A DNA stretch of 64,000 nt from Ecdyonurus torrentis (GCA_949318235.1 OX439136.1:12822927-12886926); one strand, 5' to 3'. Shown: positions 1-19,039, counted from the first letter of the stretch. Notes: generated from the sequence alone by a model not told the origin. Numbers and translations are program-made.

Positions 1-1240
1 GAAGATAATCTAGATGTTTTTATACAAAACTATAGATAAAAAAATAATTAAAAAAAAAATTAGGCAGAATTTTTTACTGCTCAGAAAAAAATATTATTAT
101 AATTAGCTGTGTTTAATTATTATAGATAATTATACGTCCACATATCTGTAATCAACTTTTTTTCTTTTTGTGTTTTGATTGATATTTTTATTTCAATGTT
201 TTCTTATTTGTCCATTGTAAATGCTGTGCATTTTGTGTAATTAAATGTCTTTATATGTGCCTGCTTTAAATGGCTATACAAATATACAACAGGATGCATA
301 ATTAATGTTATTTTGAAATTGGTTATACAATTTTTTTTCTACATTTTTTGTTTTCTTATTATGTATCCTAATAGTTCAATTTACTCTGACTCTTGCTATT
401 ATTACAATCAAGGCATATTTTAAAATAGTTTGATTTTTCATTCAAAATCGTTAAATCAAATTGCTATTTTTATGCCATGATAATATTTTTCTTCTTTTTG
501 TATAATCCTTTTAAGTGAAGCAATGTAAATTGTATTTCGATTAATAATATTACTACTTAATTTAAGAAAATCTTTAAAAATATATTGAAAATAAAATTTA
601 GATTTTAAAAAATAATAAGAAGCTTCCAAATTAAAAAAAAAAAAAAGCGTTTGAAAATTGTGTAATCAATTTTAAAGAAAAATGCTAAAATTTGCACAGT
701 ACAATATTATTATAAATATATTCTCTAATTACAAAAACTAGATTACAATAGAACTTCCTAAAAAAACAACTTTTCATTTTTATTAATATACTCTATATAA
801 AAAGAAATATTATAACAATAATTAAATGTGTTATATTGTTGTGTTTTTGTGTCTATTAATATCTTTAAAAAATAATGATCTCCCATAAAATAAACTGAAT
901 TGTTTGTAATTTGGGTAACATAAATAGTAAAATAGTGTTATTTAATGTCTAAAATATCCAGTGATAAAAATTTAAAATTAAATTACTTGCAATAATGTGA
1001 AATGTTTAACTCGATTGAATTGAATCAAATATGATATTATTATGATTTGTAAATTATCAAAGTATTTTGGGAAGTTTTGATCTGGTTTCTCCCCCCATCC
1101 TTTTTTTCTTTGTTTCTTCTTTCAATTATTGTATTTCTAAAATCCAAGTGGTATAATTTAATGTGTCAAAATTTAATAATAATTTTTATACTACTAACAA
1201 AATTAAGTAAAGTAAACTATCAAGGTTAGAGGACTCCAGC
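1..1240. other. Featureless AT-rich upstream flank
   Basis: I see only AT-rich sequence with short A and T tracts; no conserved reading frame, tandem repeat or clear inverted repeat. Confidence 0.5.
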
Positions 1241-1247
1241 AAAGCCC

Positions 1248-1564
1248 TTAAAGGTGTAGAACACCTTGAACAAAAAAAGTTGTGTAATATCCTAACAAAC
1301 CTGAAAATCAATGTTGATTTGGCGAAAGTCATTGATTTCTAATTTATTTTCCATTCTCAAAATGCCGCTGGCAGTCACTGACGTCACAGCTTGCTTGTTT
1401 TACGTGCGAGTAAACCAGGCGAGCTGTGACGTCAGTGACCGCCAGTGGCATTTTGTGAATGGAAAATAAATTAGAAATCAATGACTCTGGCTAAATCAAC
1501 GTTGATTGTCAGGTTTGTTAGGATATTACACAACTTTTTTGTCCAAGGTGTTCTACACCTTTAA
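1248..1564. mobile_element. MITE family A, copy 1 (TTAA-bounded hairpin)
   Basis: This 317-bp near-perfect inverted repeat starts TTAAAGGTGTAGAACACC and ends GGTGTTCTACACCTTTAA. The arms can be followed almost to the centre, through ATTGATTTCTAATTTATTTT and its complement. TTAA at both ends fits a TTAA target duplication as in piggyBac-type elements. No coding capacity. TGACGTCA occurs in each arm (1379-1386 and 1427-1434). A second copy lies at 19981-20295. Confidence 0.85.
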
Positions 1565-1873
1565 CATAGTGAAGAGAGTCCCATAGCTTGGTGAAAATCT
1601 TGCAAGCACAGAGATAGATGTGTAAGCTCTTTCTGCACTAGCAAGATTTACACAACTAAGGAACTTTCCTCAGTATGGTAATGCCCTTGTTGGTTTTCTA
1701 TATTATTTACATTTAAATTATCAATTGCATATTATGCTTTCTATTATCTGTGCAAATTTGCTTGCCATCTTTATATAAAAAAAAAAAAAAATGTGATGTT
1801 TATTTATATAGATAGCAGGTATAATTTTGGGGATAATAGAAATTGTATTACTCTAAAAATAATTTATAGTATA

Positions 1874-2028
1874 CAGTAAACTCTTGACCCAGACAATGGC
1901 CATTTCACAAAATGGAGAGTTTTAACATTGCCATGCTTATAGTGAAGTCTGCTTAGGACCCAACTTAGCATTTCACAAAACACCAAGAAATTCACAGAAT
2001 TGAACTTTGCAAAATCAAAAGTTTACTG
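1874..2028. mobile_element. Short TIR element with TA duplication
   Basis: The element begins CAGTAAACTCTTGA and ends AAAAGTTTACTG, flanked on both sides by TA (1872-1873 and 2029-2030). Length (155 bp), TIR and TA site suit a Tc1/mariner-type MITE. Only the outer 14 bp or so of the arms pair well. No second copy found in the window. Confidence 0.65.
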
Positions 2029-2670
2029 TATTTTGTTGTGTAAATTTTTTTTTGCATTCTTGTATATTGTGTTACAGATAATTTGTTTAATCTTTATAGT
2101 ATACCTCCACCTTACCTTTTATTTTTTTATTTTTTTTTTTTTTTTAATGCATCTATTGATATTATAACAAATCTCAGTATAGTATTGCAAGTAATTTTTT
2201 TTTTTTTTACAGCCAATAATTATGTGAGACGCTATACTACTTGTTATTTTTGTTCTTTATATTTTTAAATAATTTCCTTTTTAGTAAACTTTTTATTTAG
2301 AAAAAACAAATTTAAAATGAAAAAAGGCTGTGTAAATTTAAATGTTATACAATCTTTATTATCAAAGAGGAAAATTAGAAAGAAAGAAAAAAGCACCAAA
2401 AATATAATTTAGTCGCCATCATTTTTTTTTTTTTTTTTTTTAAATTTATTGCTGTTTAAATTAAATTGGTGCTGGACCTCAAATAACTCAGGGGTTTTCA
2501 TCAATATTTATTTCATCAACAAAGATGTTATTAATTTTTAAAAGAAATATAAAATTGAATGTTCAGATTTAATTATAAAGTGACGTGGTACGGAACCATG
2601 CCTATTGGAATTGGAAGAGTATTTTTCATAATTTCTGATTGAAAAATACATAAAAAAATTATACAGTGAT

Positions 2671-2701
<31 letters not shown>

Positions 2702-2737
2702 GAACAGTTAGTTTAAGGAAAAAACCATTGCGGTTAG
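2029..2737. other. AT-rich stretch with several T-tracts
   Basis: It holds T-runs near 2128-2146, 2197-2208, 2422-2440 and 2672-2701 and nothing else I can identify. A 61-residue open frame here is T-tract coding (poly-F) and not a gene. Confidence 0.45.
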
Positions 2738-3095
2738 GATCAATAATAATAAAGAAAAGGATAGAGTTACCAGCCTTACCACAATAGAAGTTCTATGGAG
2801 AAGTCGAGTCTCATGTGGCACAGTTTTTTGTTATAAAATAAGGTTTAGTTCATAACTGAGAGCAATCGTCATATGTAAATGACATTATCAATCAAAGAAG
2901 AAAATTAAAAGTAATTACTCAAGTAATTTTCTTCTTTGATTCATAATGTCATTAAAATAGTGACAAAAGCTCTCAGTTATGAAATGGACCTTATTTTATA
3001 ACAAAAATACTGTGCCTCGTGAGACTCGACCTCTCCATAGAACTTCTACTGTGGTAAGGCTGGTAACTCTATCCTTTTCTTTATTATTATTGATC
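2738..3095. repeat. Long hairpin, about 358 bp
   Basis: The left arm GATCAATAATAATAAAGAAA pairs with the right arm TTTCTTTATTATTATTGATC. Pairing continues inward through the GAGTTACCAGCCTTACCACA region, the TCTATGGAGAAGTCGAGTCT region and the CAAAGAAGAAAATTA region to a loop near 2905-2920. It is a fold-back element or MITE; no protein is encoded. No other copy seen here. Confidence 0.8.
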
Positions 3096-3320
3096 ATATA
3101 GAGATGTTCCAATTAATTATCTTTTTCTTATCAATTTAATCGTGTCTATTAAAATATAAATACTCAAAATTTTAATTGTTTTATGAAGAATATGTATGTG
3201 TTAAAACAATTTTTCTTCTTTCAATATAGACATTTAAAAATGTTTAACTTGCAGCATGAAAACACATTATTATATGGATATAGCTTTTGGCACTTCTGAC
3301 GTATGTGCCTTTGTAATTTC

Positions 3321-3480
3321 TTAAGGCCCGCGCAGCCATCTTATTTTATTTAATATTAAATTAATTTTAAAAAATAGGCCGCTGTGATTGGCAGAGAGTC
3401 TACTCTCAGCCAATCATAGCTGCTTATTTTTTAAAATTATTTTAATATTAAATAAAATAAGACGGCTGCGTGGGCCGTAA
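3321..3480. repeat. 160-bp hairpin element
   Basis: TTAAGGCCCGCGCAGCCATC at the left pairs with GACGGCTGCGTGGGCCGTAA at the right. The inner arms are TTTATTTAATATTAAATTA and its complement, then GCTGTGATTGGC with GCCAATCATAGC. The GC-rich tips and short loop make a strong fold-back. It is likely a small MITE. Confidence 0.75.
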
Positions 3481-4319
3481 GTCTTTAAGGAGATTTAGCT
3501 AGAGATAACTTGCTATTTTCTGCACTGTATTATTTTATGAGAGTTTGTAATTTAACACCTCTTTTACACGGAGAGTTTTATTGAAATGGTTTGGCGTTTG
3601 TGTTACACCATATGTTATATAAGCAGTGAACTGACTTTGGAAAGTAATTCGGCCTGCTCGAGCAAAATTAAAACTTCATGTATAAAGTTCTAGAAAAATC
3701 AGTATGTGCATTGTGCACACATTTTCAAAATTTAGAGGAACTTTAGGGTTGCAAAGTCTCAATTTATTATTATTATTTTTTTTTTAAGGCTCTTATTATA
3801 ATGTCGGAAAGCAAAAATTTGTTCAAATCTGTAATATTCATATTTATTACATCTTTGATTAATTAATAACATCTTTGAATATATTATGACACCAGGGTTG
3901 CTAATTATATAGCTATAATAGTGTATATATAAAAATTTATGTTTTTTTTTTTTCAAAATATTTAATTGTGTGTGTATTGTTGTGTAGTATTTTTCTTTGT
4001 ACATTTTTTCTTATTTATTATTATTAACAATTAATGTCTAATGTCTGTAAATTACAGGCAGTATTAACATAATTAAAAAAAAAAATGTATGCTTCTGAAA
4101 AAAATGCAGGAAAAAAATCGAATAAAAACGAAAATTTTTGGAGTAAAATATTAAATTTGTTTTTACTTTATTTCAAATTCCTTTATTATATTGAAGACAG
4201 TAAAGTCCGATTTTTTTTTATAATCAATTAGCATGAAATGGATCTGTAAACTATTGATTAATTGCAGAAAAACTAAAATTGACAACGATTGACAAAAACC
4301 ACTATGCTTATTTTAAATT
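3481..4319. other. AT-rich flank upstream of FDX2
   Basis: No gene or repeat family recognised. Open frames on the minus strand at 3759-4004 and 4273-4497 show no family features and are taken as chance. Confidence 0.45.
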
Positions 4320-4569
4320 TTACCGGGGCGATGCTCATTTGCATCTTTGCATTACCTTTTTGCGCGGTAAAATTTAACTCTAATTTACTTTTAAAGCAAT
4401 TTACAGGCCTAATAAATACGTAATGACTAAAATAACATGTTATTTGTAAATAATAGCATTCTTTTACTATATCACCAAACAAAAATCCAATTTCCATGTA
4501 GTATTTTGTAATTTTTTTTATTCAAAATAAAAAACACTACAGCTGTCGCTGATTTACAGCTGTTCCAGA
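4320..4569 (+). promoter_or_regulatory. Probable FDX2 promoter / 5' UTR with paired ACAGCTGT boxes
   Basis: ACAGCTGT occurs at 4539-4546 and again at 4556-4563, 17 bp apart and just before the ATG. It is an E-box type palindrome (CAGCTG). A slightly GC-richer stretch with CpGs (ACCGGGGCGATG, TGCGCGGTAAAA) lies at 4320-4370. I see no convincing TATA box at the usual distance. The transcription start is not visible from sequence. The paired boxes are a fact; a regulatory role is inference. Confidence 0.35.
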
Positions 4570-10241
<5,672 letters not shown>

Positions 10242-10379
10242 AGTCATATAGATATATTATACAGTACATAATATATATACATGTCTTTCAAATCTTATTA
10301 GAATCTTTTCTTTGTATATATAACTGCCTTAAAATACCTCGTTATATTTATAGAATGTACATCATGCTTTTTTTAATGC

Positions 10380-10412
10380 AATAAAATCAATATTTTGTAA
10401 AAAAAAAAAAAA
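10380..10412 (+). terminator. FDX2 polyadenylation signal and likely cleavage zone
   Basis: AATAAA lies at 10380-10385, about 140 bp after the stop codon, followed by a genomic A-run at 10399-10412. This gives a 3' UTR of roughly 160 nt. The hexamer is exact; the cleavage point is inferred from the usual 10-30 nt spacing. Confidence 0.7.
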
Positions 10413-10413
10413 T

Positions 10414-11549
10414 TGCTATTTATTTGTTATCATTATTGTAACTTAAAAAACCATACATTTTACTGCAACTCATATATCATGCTTTTTCAAAAAAAAAAAA
10501 AAAAAAAATTAATGAATTTTATTATTATTAATTTTTTTTATATGTATTTCGATGTTTTCAGAACTGAGAATTTCGGGACTTTTTTTCCCCCTTCTTCCTC
10601 TTCTTTAAAGTCGCAAAGAATACCATAGTGGCTAGTGCGCGCACTTCACCATTATTTAAGCTAATAAAAGTAAAATATAGGTACAATAATAAAAATTAGA
10701 AACTTGTACTGACTGATAGACATGATTAGGATCTCATTAAATATACAATCTATACAACTTTTTAAATTCAAAGTTAATTATAAGATAATTCAGTATATTT
10801 ATCTACATTTTGATTTGGCCAAGTAACTTTTATATAAAAACACTTTTATTGTCATTAATTTCAATTATATGTATTAGAAAATGTGATTTTACAAAGTGAT
10901 TTTTCAGCGATCTATCGTATAATAACTTCCTATTCATTTTAGCTTCGATTTATATCTAACAATAATGAAAGAATTTTATTTTAGTTATGAATGGAAGGAT
11001 AGAGAAGAACAACATAATTAAACAAAAAATATAAAAAATTAAATGGAAAACTTCATTTTTTCTCTTCTAGAAGAGAGAAACGGCGCTATTCAAATTTAAT
11101 AACTTTCATTTATTTATTGCTTACTTTGATTTCTTCATTCTTTTAAACATAACTGAATATTTAATATTAATTAAATATGTTAAATATTTGTTAGTGGTTT
11201 ACAACAATTTAATATGTAATAAAATGTATTTATATACTACATTTTTTATGATTATTTTAATTTCTTTGGTGTGTAAGTAAAAAGAACAAATGCCACATAT
11301 TTTTTTATTAAAAAAAAAAAAATTAAATTAAATTAAAAACATATTTTGATAATAATTGTACTAAAAGAGAGCAATGCAAGCTTCAGTAAAATGTCAGAAA
11401 TTTACATAACAATTTTTTTTTCATGATTTCACAAAGGTGTGAGCACTTTTATTATGAACTCAACTCATGCTCTCTTTGATATAAAAAGTAGAGAGGTATT
11501 CACATTGCGTTTCAAATTATATGAGCGTAGCAACATCAAACTATATGTA

Positions 11550-11584
<35 letters not shown>

Positions 11585-11672
11585 GACGGACCGGTTACGC
11601 CTAAATATATTATTGTCATAAATAGACAGCTTGCGAAATGTTTCATATGCCACATAACAAAAAATATATATA

Positions 11673-11711
<39 letters not shown>

Positions 11712-12047
11712 TTTCATGTGCATAAATTGCGTACAAGTTTTTCTTTTATAATTTTAATCCTATCTGTACACGAAAAATATAAAATAGTAAAAAGCACCCT
11801 TTCACTATAACGTAACTCCAATCTAGAGTTGTATTTCTTTGACTGTAGTGAAAAATATAAAACCTTCCTTTTTTCATATTATTAAAATATTTTACGTTAT
11901 TCTCAAAAAACATTTTCACCATGCCGATATTTATATTTTTATAGCATATGCCTTCAAAGACATTTTTGATCAAAGAAAATGTTCAAAAAATATAGAAAAT
12001 ATTTATGTGTGTACTAATGATTTGATAGTAAAAATTAAAAAAGAACG

Positions 12048-12050
<3 letters not shown>
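10414..12050. other. Intergenic AT-rich DNA downstream of FDX2
   Basis: It holds A-runs (10490-10508, 11551-11580) and a (CT)n tract at 11677-11709. No conserved coding sequence seen on either strand; open frames are simple-repeat artefacts. Confidence 0.5.

Positions 12051-12113
<63 letters not shown>
12051..12113. repeat. (TA)n microsatellite
   Basis: About 31 TA units, uninterrupted. Confidence 0.95.
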
Positions 12114-12118
<5 letters not shown>

Positions 12119-12360
12119 GTAAATATAAAGCAAATAAAATTGGAACCTAAACTTAAATATTTTTGCGATACAAGCACAGAAAGAAAAATATGTTATAAAT
12201 AATGTATGTATTCAAGTGAGCGTTAAAAAAGAACGACTTTTATACCAAATGTCAAAGTCTGCTGCTGGTGTCCTCGTAATTTAACAACCCCTTTTGCCTT
12301 TTTTTTAAGCAAAACACTTTGAAGTTTTATATTATATTATATTTCTTGAAAGAATTAATG

Positions 12361-12364
<4 letters not shown>

Positions 12365-12446
<82 letters not shown>
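12365..12446. repeat. (TA)n microsatellite, left part, split by an insertion
   Basis: About 41 TA units end exactly at the tip of the hAT-like element that starts at 12447. TA repeats resume at 13922-13942, so both tracts were probably one before insertion. Confidence 0.9.
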
Positions 12447-12449
<3 letters not shown>

Positions 12450-13085
12450 GGTCGGACTGGTCATTTAAGTTGGTCAGGAATTCCTGACCGGGCCCCCCTG
12501 GTCTGGGGGCCCTTTGCTCGCTAATAAACAAAAATGAAAAAAAAAAAAAAAAAAAAAAAAAAAAGGAGAAGAAGATAAGAACGAAGTTGAAAATTTTTTT
12601 TTCGAAAAAACATTTAAAAATTCCATCAAATTAAATTACACACATACTTATTATTTGTTTCACATCTTAAAATTAAAAGCGCTCATCAATAATACGGGAA
12701 TGGTGTAATTTCGATTTATATATTATTTACTATATTTACTTATTTCATTGCCCGAGAACTATTTCATTGCTTAACACCTTCAGAAACCTAGGTTAATTTA
12801 TTTTCCAGTATTCAACCTTTAAGATTTTTTTTTTTTTAATGTACGAGAGATTAAAATGTATAATAATGCAAAATTGACTGAAATATTTAATTCATATACT
12901 AAAAAATATTAACGATCGTGACGCAAAAAAAAATTAAAAAAAAAAAAGGAAAAAATAGAGAGACAGAGAGAGACTATAGTGGAAGAAAAAATATTAAGCT
13001 GATACCTATATTACCTATATATATTACAGAACAAAGAGGAATACCAAAGAAATTTTAAGGGGTAGTTTAAATAAAAACATTCTAT

Positions 13086-13294
13086 ATAAAAGAGGAAATA
13101 TTGTCCTTAATCGATAAATATGTGAAATTTTTAATTTTTAGTTCATTTAGTATTTTTAATTAATTTTTAAAAGACGCAAAATGACCTCACAGTGATTGGC
13201 AGCGTTTTCCTATGCCCAGACATATAAAAGTTATCAACATAACGTCATTTTTCAATTTTCTAAAATTGAGGACAATATATGTTCTCTTTTAGAA

Positions 13295-13295
<1 letters not shown>
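13086..13295. repeat. Palindrome family G, copy 1
   Basis: AAAGAGGAAATATTGTCC at the left pairs with GGACAATATATGTTCTCTTT at the right. The core has AAAATGACCTCACAG and AACGTCATTTTTCAATTTT. It resembles 19040-19222 and 19818-20371. It lies inside the hAT-like element and so probably inserted after it. Confidence 0.65.

Positions 13296-13299
<4 letters not shown>

Positions 13300-13344
<45 letters not shown>
13300..13344. repeat. Poly-T tract of about 45
   Basis: Uninterrupted T-run adjoining the end of the family G palindrome. The length may be unreliable in sequencing. Confidence 0.85.
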
Positions 13345-13347
<3 letters not shown>

Positions 13348-13921
13348 TTCGAATTCCTTATTGATGCTGGCTATAATTTAAAAATAAATAAATAAAATTA
13401 TGGTTTATATTTAAAGATTAAGCTGCACGGATCCAAACAAATTTCAAAGTATCATAAAATATCTTCGCTATAAGTTTTGCATGTGATAATTATAATTATT
13501 TCAAAAATAAAAGTTGCACACATTTGTATTTATGTTGATTAATTAAATAAAATATTACGTTACAATTTTATGTAAATTTAAGTAAAATATATTATATGAC
13601 GTTCACTAAATTAATAGATAATATTTCGTTCTTTTATATTTTTTGTTCGTTTTTTACTCTTTCATCGTATATTAACTTATGCAAAATTGTTATTTAACTT
13701 ATTTCTTTACCGAAAAAACTGAAAAAAAAATATTCTTCTTGCAAAACAAAGAAATAATAAAAGCACACTTTTTAAGTGATTTTTTCCTCAAAAAAGGGGC
13801 GTGTCTTAAATTTTTTCGCCCCCTTTTGCTAGGGGGGCTACGCCCCCCAAACCCCCCCCCCCCCCAGTGGGCCCTCTCTGGTGTCTTCCTGAGTGGGCCT
13901 TTTCGAGTCAGTCCGACCCTG

Positions 13922-13953
<32 letters not shown>

Positions 13954-14028
13954 GGCATCAATGAAATTTTTCATTATTTTTATTTAATTACTATATTTAG
14001 ATTTTATTAGTATTCATATATATACAAA

Positions 14029-14374
<346 letters not shown>

Positions 14375-14379
<5 letters not shown>

Positions 14380-15164
14380 CTTTTTCTTTCTCTGGAAAAT
14401 GACTAAAATGAAAGTGACTTTAAAACAATCCACTTAAATGTGTATAGCCAGCCATTCAAAATCAATGAGAAAGGCACTGAAAACAAATTATACCATTTAG
14501 AAAATTGTCTTATTGAAAAAGATTGAGTTTATAAAATGTTAAATTATTTCCACTAAATATATTTTGCTATACAAAAAGCAGTTTTTAATTTCGTATTACA
14601 TTACTTTGAGTTCGATTTCTTTTTCTATAAAATTAGGAATATTAAATTACACACTTCTAATTTACTTTTTTTTTTTATCGTATGTATATATACATTTATT
14701 GTTTGCTGTATTTCATATGAGTTAATTATTATTGTGGTTAATGGTTATGTTTCATGGTTTCTAAAGATCTAATGAATATATTTTATATGTATTTTATTCT
14801 TTAAAAAATATACATATTTTATAGTTTTAAATCACTATAAAATTCCTTTAATATTTTAAATATAGTAAATTTTTTTAATATATAATTTAAGATGAAAAAA
14901 CAATATATTAGTTCATTGCAATTATAATTTTATAAATCAAATTTATTCTAAATAAGAAGAATACTCATAATTAAATCAAAATATATATTACAAAGGGCCT
15001 GTTGAAGAAAAAAAACAAACTATAATTATAAAATTATATCACTGCATCTATGATATCTCTTGTCTCGTTTCTTCCCTCTTTTATTACTTTTTTTTTTAAT
15101 AAAAAATAAGCAATATTTGTCTGTTTCTTAAAATATATTTTTAGCCATTTTATATTAAAGAATC
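14375..15164. other. AT-rich intergenic DNA
   Basis: No gene, repeat family or structured element recognised. Confidence 0.45.
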
Positions 15165-15256
15165 ACGCTGGAAAAAAAAATGGGCTGAGGTTAACCGTTA
15201 AGGGGCCTATATCCATCTTTCTGTCCCCGGGCCCAAATTTCGTAGGACCGCCACTG
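15165..15256. mobile_element. Fragment of a DNA transposon end
   Basis: A GC-richer patch (TAAGGGGCCTATATCC, CCCCGGGCCC) ends in ACCGCCACTG. The complement CAGTGGCGGT resembles common hAT tips from general knowledge. I find no matching left end, so it looks truncated. Confidence 0.4.
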
Positions 15257-15364
15257 GTTGCACTGCATTAGTAGTTATAGTACATAATAACATATATAAT
15301 TGAATAAGTTCAAGTTAACTCAAAGTTTAAGAACATCATAAAATTTCACAATAATAAAAAATAC

Positions 15365-15365
<1 letters not shown>

Positions 15366-15414
<49 letters not shown>
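15366..15414. repeat. Poly-T tract of about 49
   Basis: The run is uninterrupted and is the longest pure T-run I see in this part. Further A and T runs lie at 15841-15867 and 15990-16019. Confidence 0.85.
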
Positions 15415-15418
<4 letters not shown>

Positions 15419-15987
15419 AGTGAGTACGTAAACATTTTATTTTTATGAAAATCAAATAAAAGAAAATAGCAATGACAGATAGCCATGAATCATATAAATC
15501 GATTTAGTGTAACGTTTCTGTACGCGATAAATTATATTTTTCTTCTTTTTTATATGATGAACTTGTCTGTGCAAAAAAAGATATTTTATATTATATTTTT
15601 TCTTCAGATACAATTTATGAACGGAAATAGAAATAAATCACATGTTTGAATATTTTGTAAAATAACAAATGATCATCTATTTTATAGCAGTGGTTTTATA
15701 TTTACATATTCATATTCATATACATATATGTTTTTTTAGTATGTATTTTGTGTACCCAATTTCATCGACTTATAAATGACTTGGAAAGGCAATTTTTTCT
15801 TACTATAGAATTCATACTAGAATTTAATAAAAAATATTCGTAAAAAAAAAAAAAAAAAAAAAAAAAAGGTCCACCTCTAACAAGCAATATTCTAGCGCTA
15901 AAAATAAAGTGTACAGTGTATACAATTCCTGGTTTATTTATTACTATTATTTAATATTTATTTTTTTCTCTTTTACTTTCTTTTTAC

Positions 15988-16019
<32 letters not shown>

Positions 16020-16021
<2 letters not shown>

Positions 16022-17400
16022 AGGGATTTGTAAGAGAAAGGAACAACTAATTGTGGTGAAGGGTCTCTTGCACGGGTCCTGAGATTTGAAAATTTACCAT
16101 TGAATTTTAAAGAACATAAAAAAAGTGCAGGGCATATTATATAAACATTTGAGTTTCAAAGATATGAGCCTTCTATCTCCAAATCTTAAATGAACTGTAT
16201 TAATGGAAATAATTCACATTATATGATACATTTTTAAAATAATTAATTTGCGTTAGTAAAACAAATAATAATAATTGCTCAAACAATTAGTGTGCTGTGA
16301 TAAAGTATTTTATAACTGATATTATTATACAATTTTTTGTTAATAGCCTTATATCAAAATAAATAAATCACGTATATCTTTCACTCCCCCCTCGCCCTCT
16401 ATTAAGATATTTATTAGTTTTACCAAAAACGCTGCGGAGTTTAATATTGTTTAAAAATATCAATAAAAGAAAACTTTATATATAGCATCAGGTGTTTGTT
16501 TGCGGGAGTCTTAAATTTCATGGATATGAAAATATAGCCATATAGAAATGAGAGCAGGTATTTTCCTAATCCCATGATTTTTTTCCACAAACAATGAAAT
16601 TTTAAGAAAGAAAATATAACCACCACACTTGAAGAAAAAAAAAATTGTAATCATAACCATTTATTTATTTATTATTATTTTTATTTTTTTGGCATTCAAG
16701 AAAAAAAGGTAATTTTACTTGCTCAGCATACTTAATTAGCGGTAAACATAAACACGCAGTATAGAAGCAAATTGCAAAATCACATACATACTTAAAACCC
16801 TGGGCCAAAAACAAAATCAGATATTTCTGCAACCGGATGCACCCCTTTTTTTTCAAAACAATTTTTTCAGATAAACACCAAAATTTTACAGGTGCATGAT
16901 CATGCAAATGTAATATTGAAACTAATATATACGTGTTATATATTATATAACTTGATTAGAAAATGAGATGAGAAAATGAGGGTGGTTCCGGTTGAAATAA
17001 TCTCTCATCTTGTTTTGGCAGTGGTTTACGTTTTAAATTTTAAATCACATTAGAATATAATTATTAAAATGAAAAAGACAAAAGTATTAAACAATTTAAA
17101 GTATCTTTTTTATTTGATAAAATTATATATAAGCATCGTTTTATTCGTCAATTTGCATATCAATTTATTCAATACAGGATAGATCTAGGTTTAAATAATT
17201 TTTAGACACGTTATAAGTACATGCGGTAGACACACTAAAACAAATCATGCACTTTCCTATACATTTTTTTTACTGGATCGTTTAATTATTTTAGATAAAA
17301 TACATGTCATCAATATAATTACAAATAGTTTTTTTTAAGGAGGATAACATCATTTCTCTTGAATGTTGAATCTATTTTGCAATGTAACAAATTGCAATTC
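16020..17400. other. Intergenic DNA, no identified gene
   Basis: A possible splice-acceptor-like start (long T-run, then GCAG) at 16019-16024 is followed by a short open stretch ending at about 16082. The minus-strand frames at 16441-16626 and 16665-16907 have no recognisable family features. Confidence 0.4.
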
Positions 17401-17410
17401 CCCTCCAAAT

Positions 17411-17415
<5 letters not shown>

Positions 17416-17482
<67 letters not shown>
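17416..17482. repeat. (TA)n microsatellite
   Basis: About 33 TA units. Confidence 0.95.
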
Positions 17483-17485
<3 letters not shown>

Positions 17486-18000
17486 CAATATAGTTACATA
17501 GATTAGTTATTATATATTATATATTAAATTTTAATATACATTATCTTATTGTTTTATGATTACTGTGATGTTAATTTTTTATGAATTTTTTAACATTTAC
17601 ATCGCAGTGATACACTATAGCTAATTATAGATGGTGCGGGAAAAGGCAATAGACATGCACTTAATTTCCTTCTCTTAAAATATATTGCAGCATTAAGCAG
17701 TAACATGTTTTTAGCGTTTAATGAGAGAATTTCTGCACAGAGTCTGTATAGCAATTATCAATTATTTGAGAGTGAAATAAAAACTAAATCCAGCCAAACA
17801 TTTTTTTTTTTTTTTTTTTTTATTTATTATTTTTTTAGGTTTAGTTCACAATGTGAATGAAACTTTTTCACCTGCAATAACGCCAGTTTGTACGCAATAT
17901 TATTTTGTTTATTCATTATTTCATTAATAAAGTAAAAAGCGTAATTTTATTGTTTTTTATTGTGCCTTTTAAACATGTTTTTAAGTAAAACATACGATAA

Positions 18001-18846
<846 letters not shown>

Positions 18847-18848
18847 AG

Positions 18849-19030
18849 AATAAATACGTAATAATTATGCTAGCTCATTTTTAGCACAATTTGTTCAATA
18901 CAGCATAATTTATGCTATACTGCATAATAATTATGTTATATAGCATGAATAATATGTTGTTCTAATTTAGCATAATTTATGCTATAATGCCATAAATGCA
19001 GCATAAATTACGTAATTTATTCTTTCCGTG
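18849..19030. repeat. Palindromic element family E, copy 1
   Basis: Outer arms GAATAAATACGTAATAATTA and TAAATTACGTAATTTATTC pair. The interior repeats GCATAATTTATGC and GCATAATAATTATG several times. A second copy is at 53122-53312. The right end carries TTTCCGTG, as do the tips of the element at 25901-26984. Confidence 0.65.
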
Positions 19031-19039
19031 AGTATAAGT

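Larger units (their letters stand above)
12447..13921. mobile_element. hAT-like non-autonomous element, 1.5 kb, inserted in (TA)n
   Basis: The left tip CAGGGTCGGACTGG and right tip CAGTCCGACCCTG match the 138-bp element at 5159. Both flanks are TATATATA, consistent with an 8-bp duplication, though a TA tract makes that weak evidence. GC-rich subterminal parts (CCGGGCCCCCC; GGGGGGCTACGCCCCCC) bracket an AT-rich interior with an A-run at 12538-12564 and a family G palindrome at 13086-13295. No transposase frame is visible, so it needs an enzyme from elsewhere. Confidence 0.75.

Noticed and set aside
16019..16082. Long T-run plus GCAG followed by GICKRKEQLIVVKGLLHGS and a stop, resembling a last exon
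   Set aside because: No partner exon or conserved family recognised; a chance T-run followed by AG is likely in this sequence.
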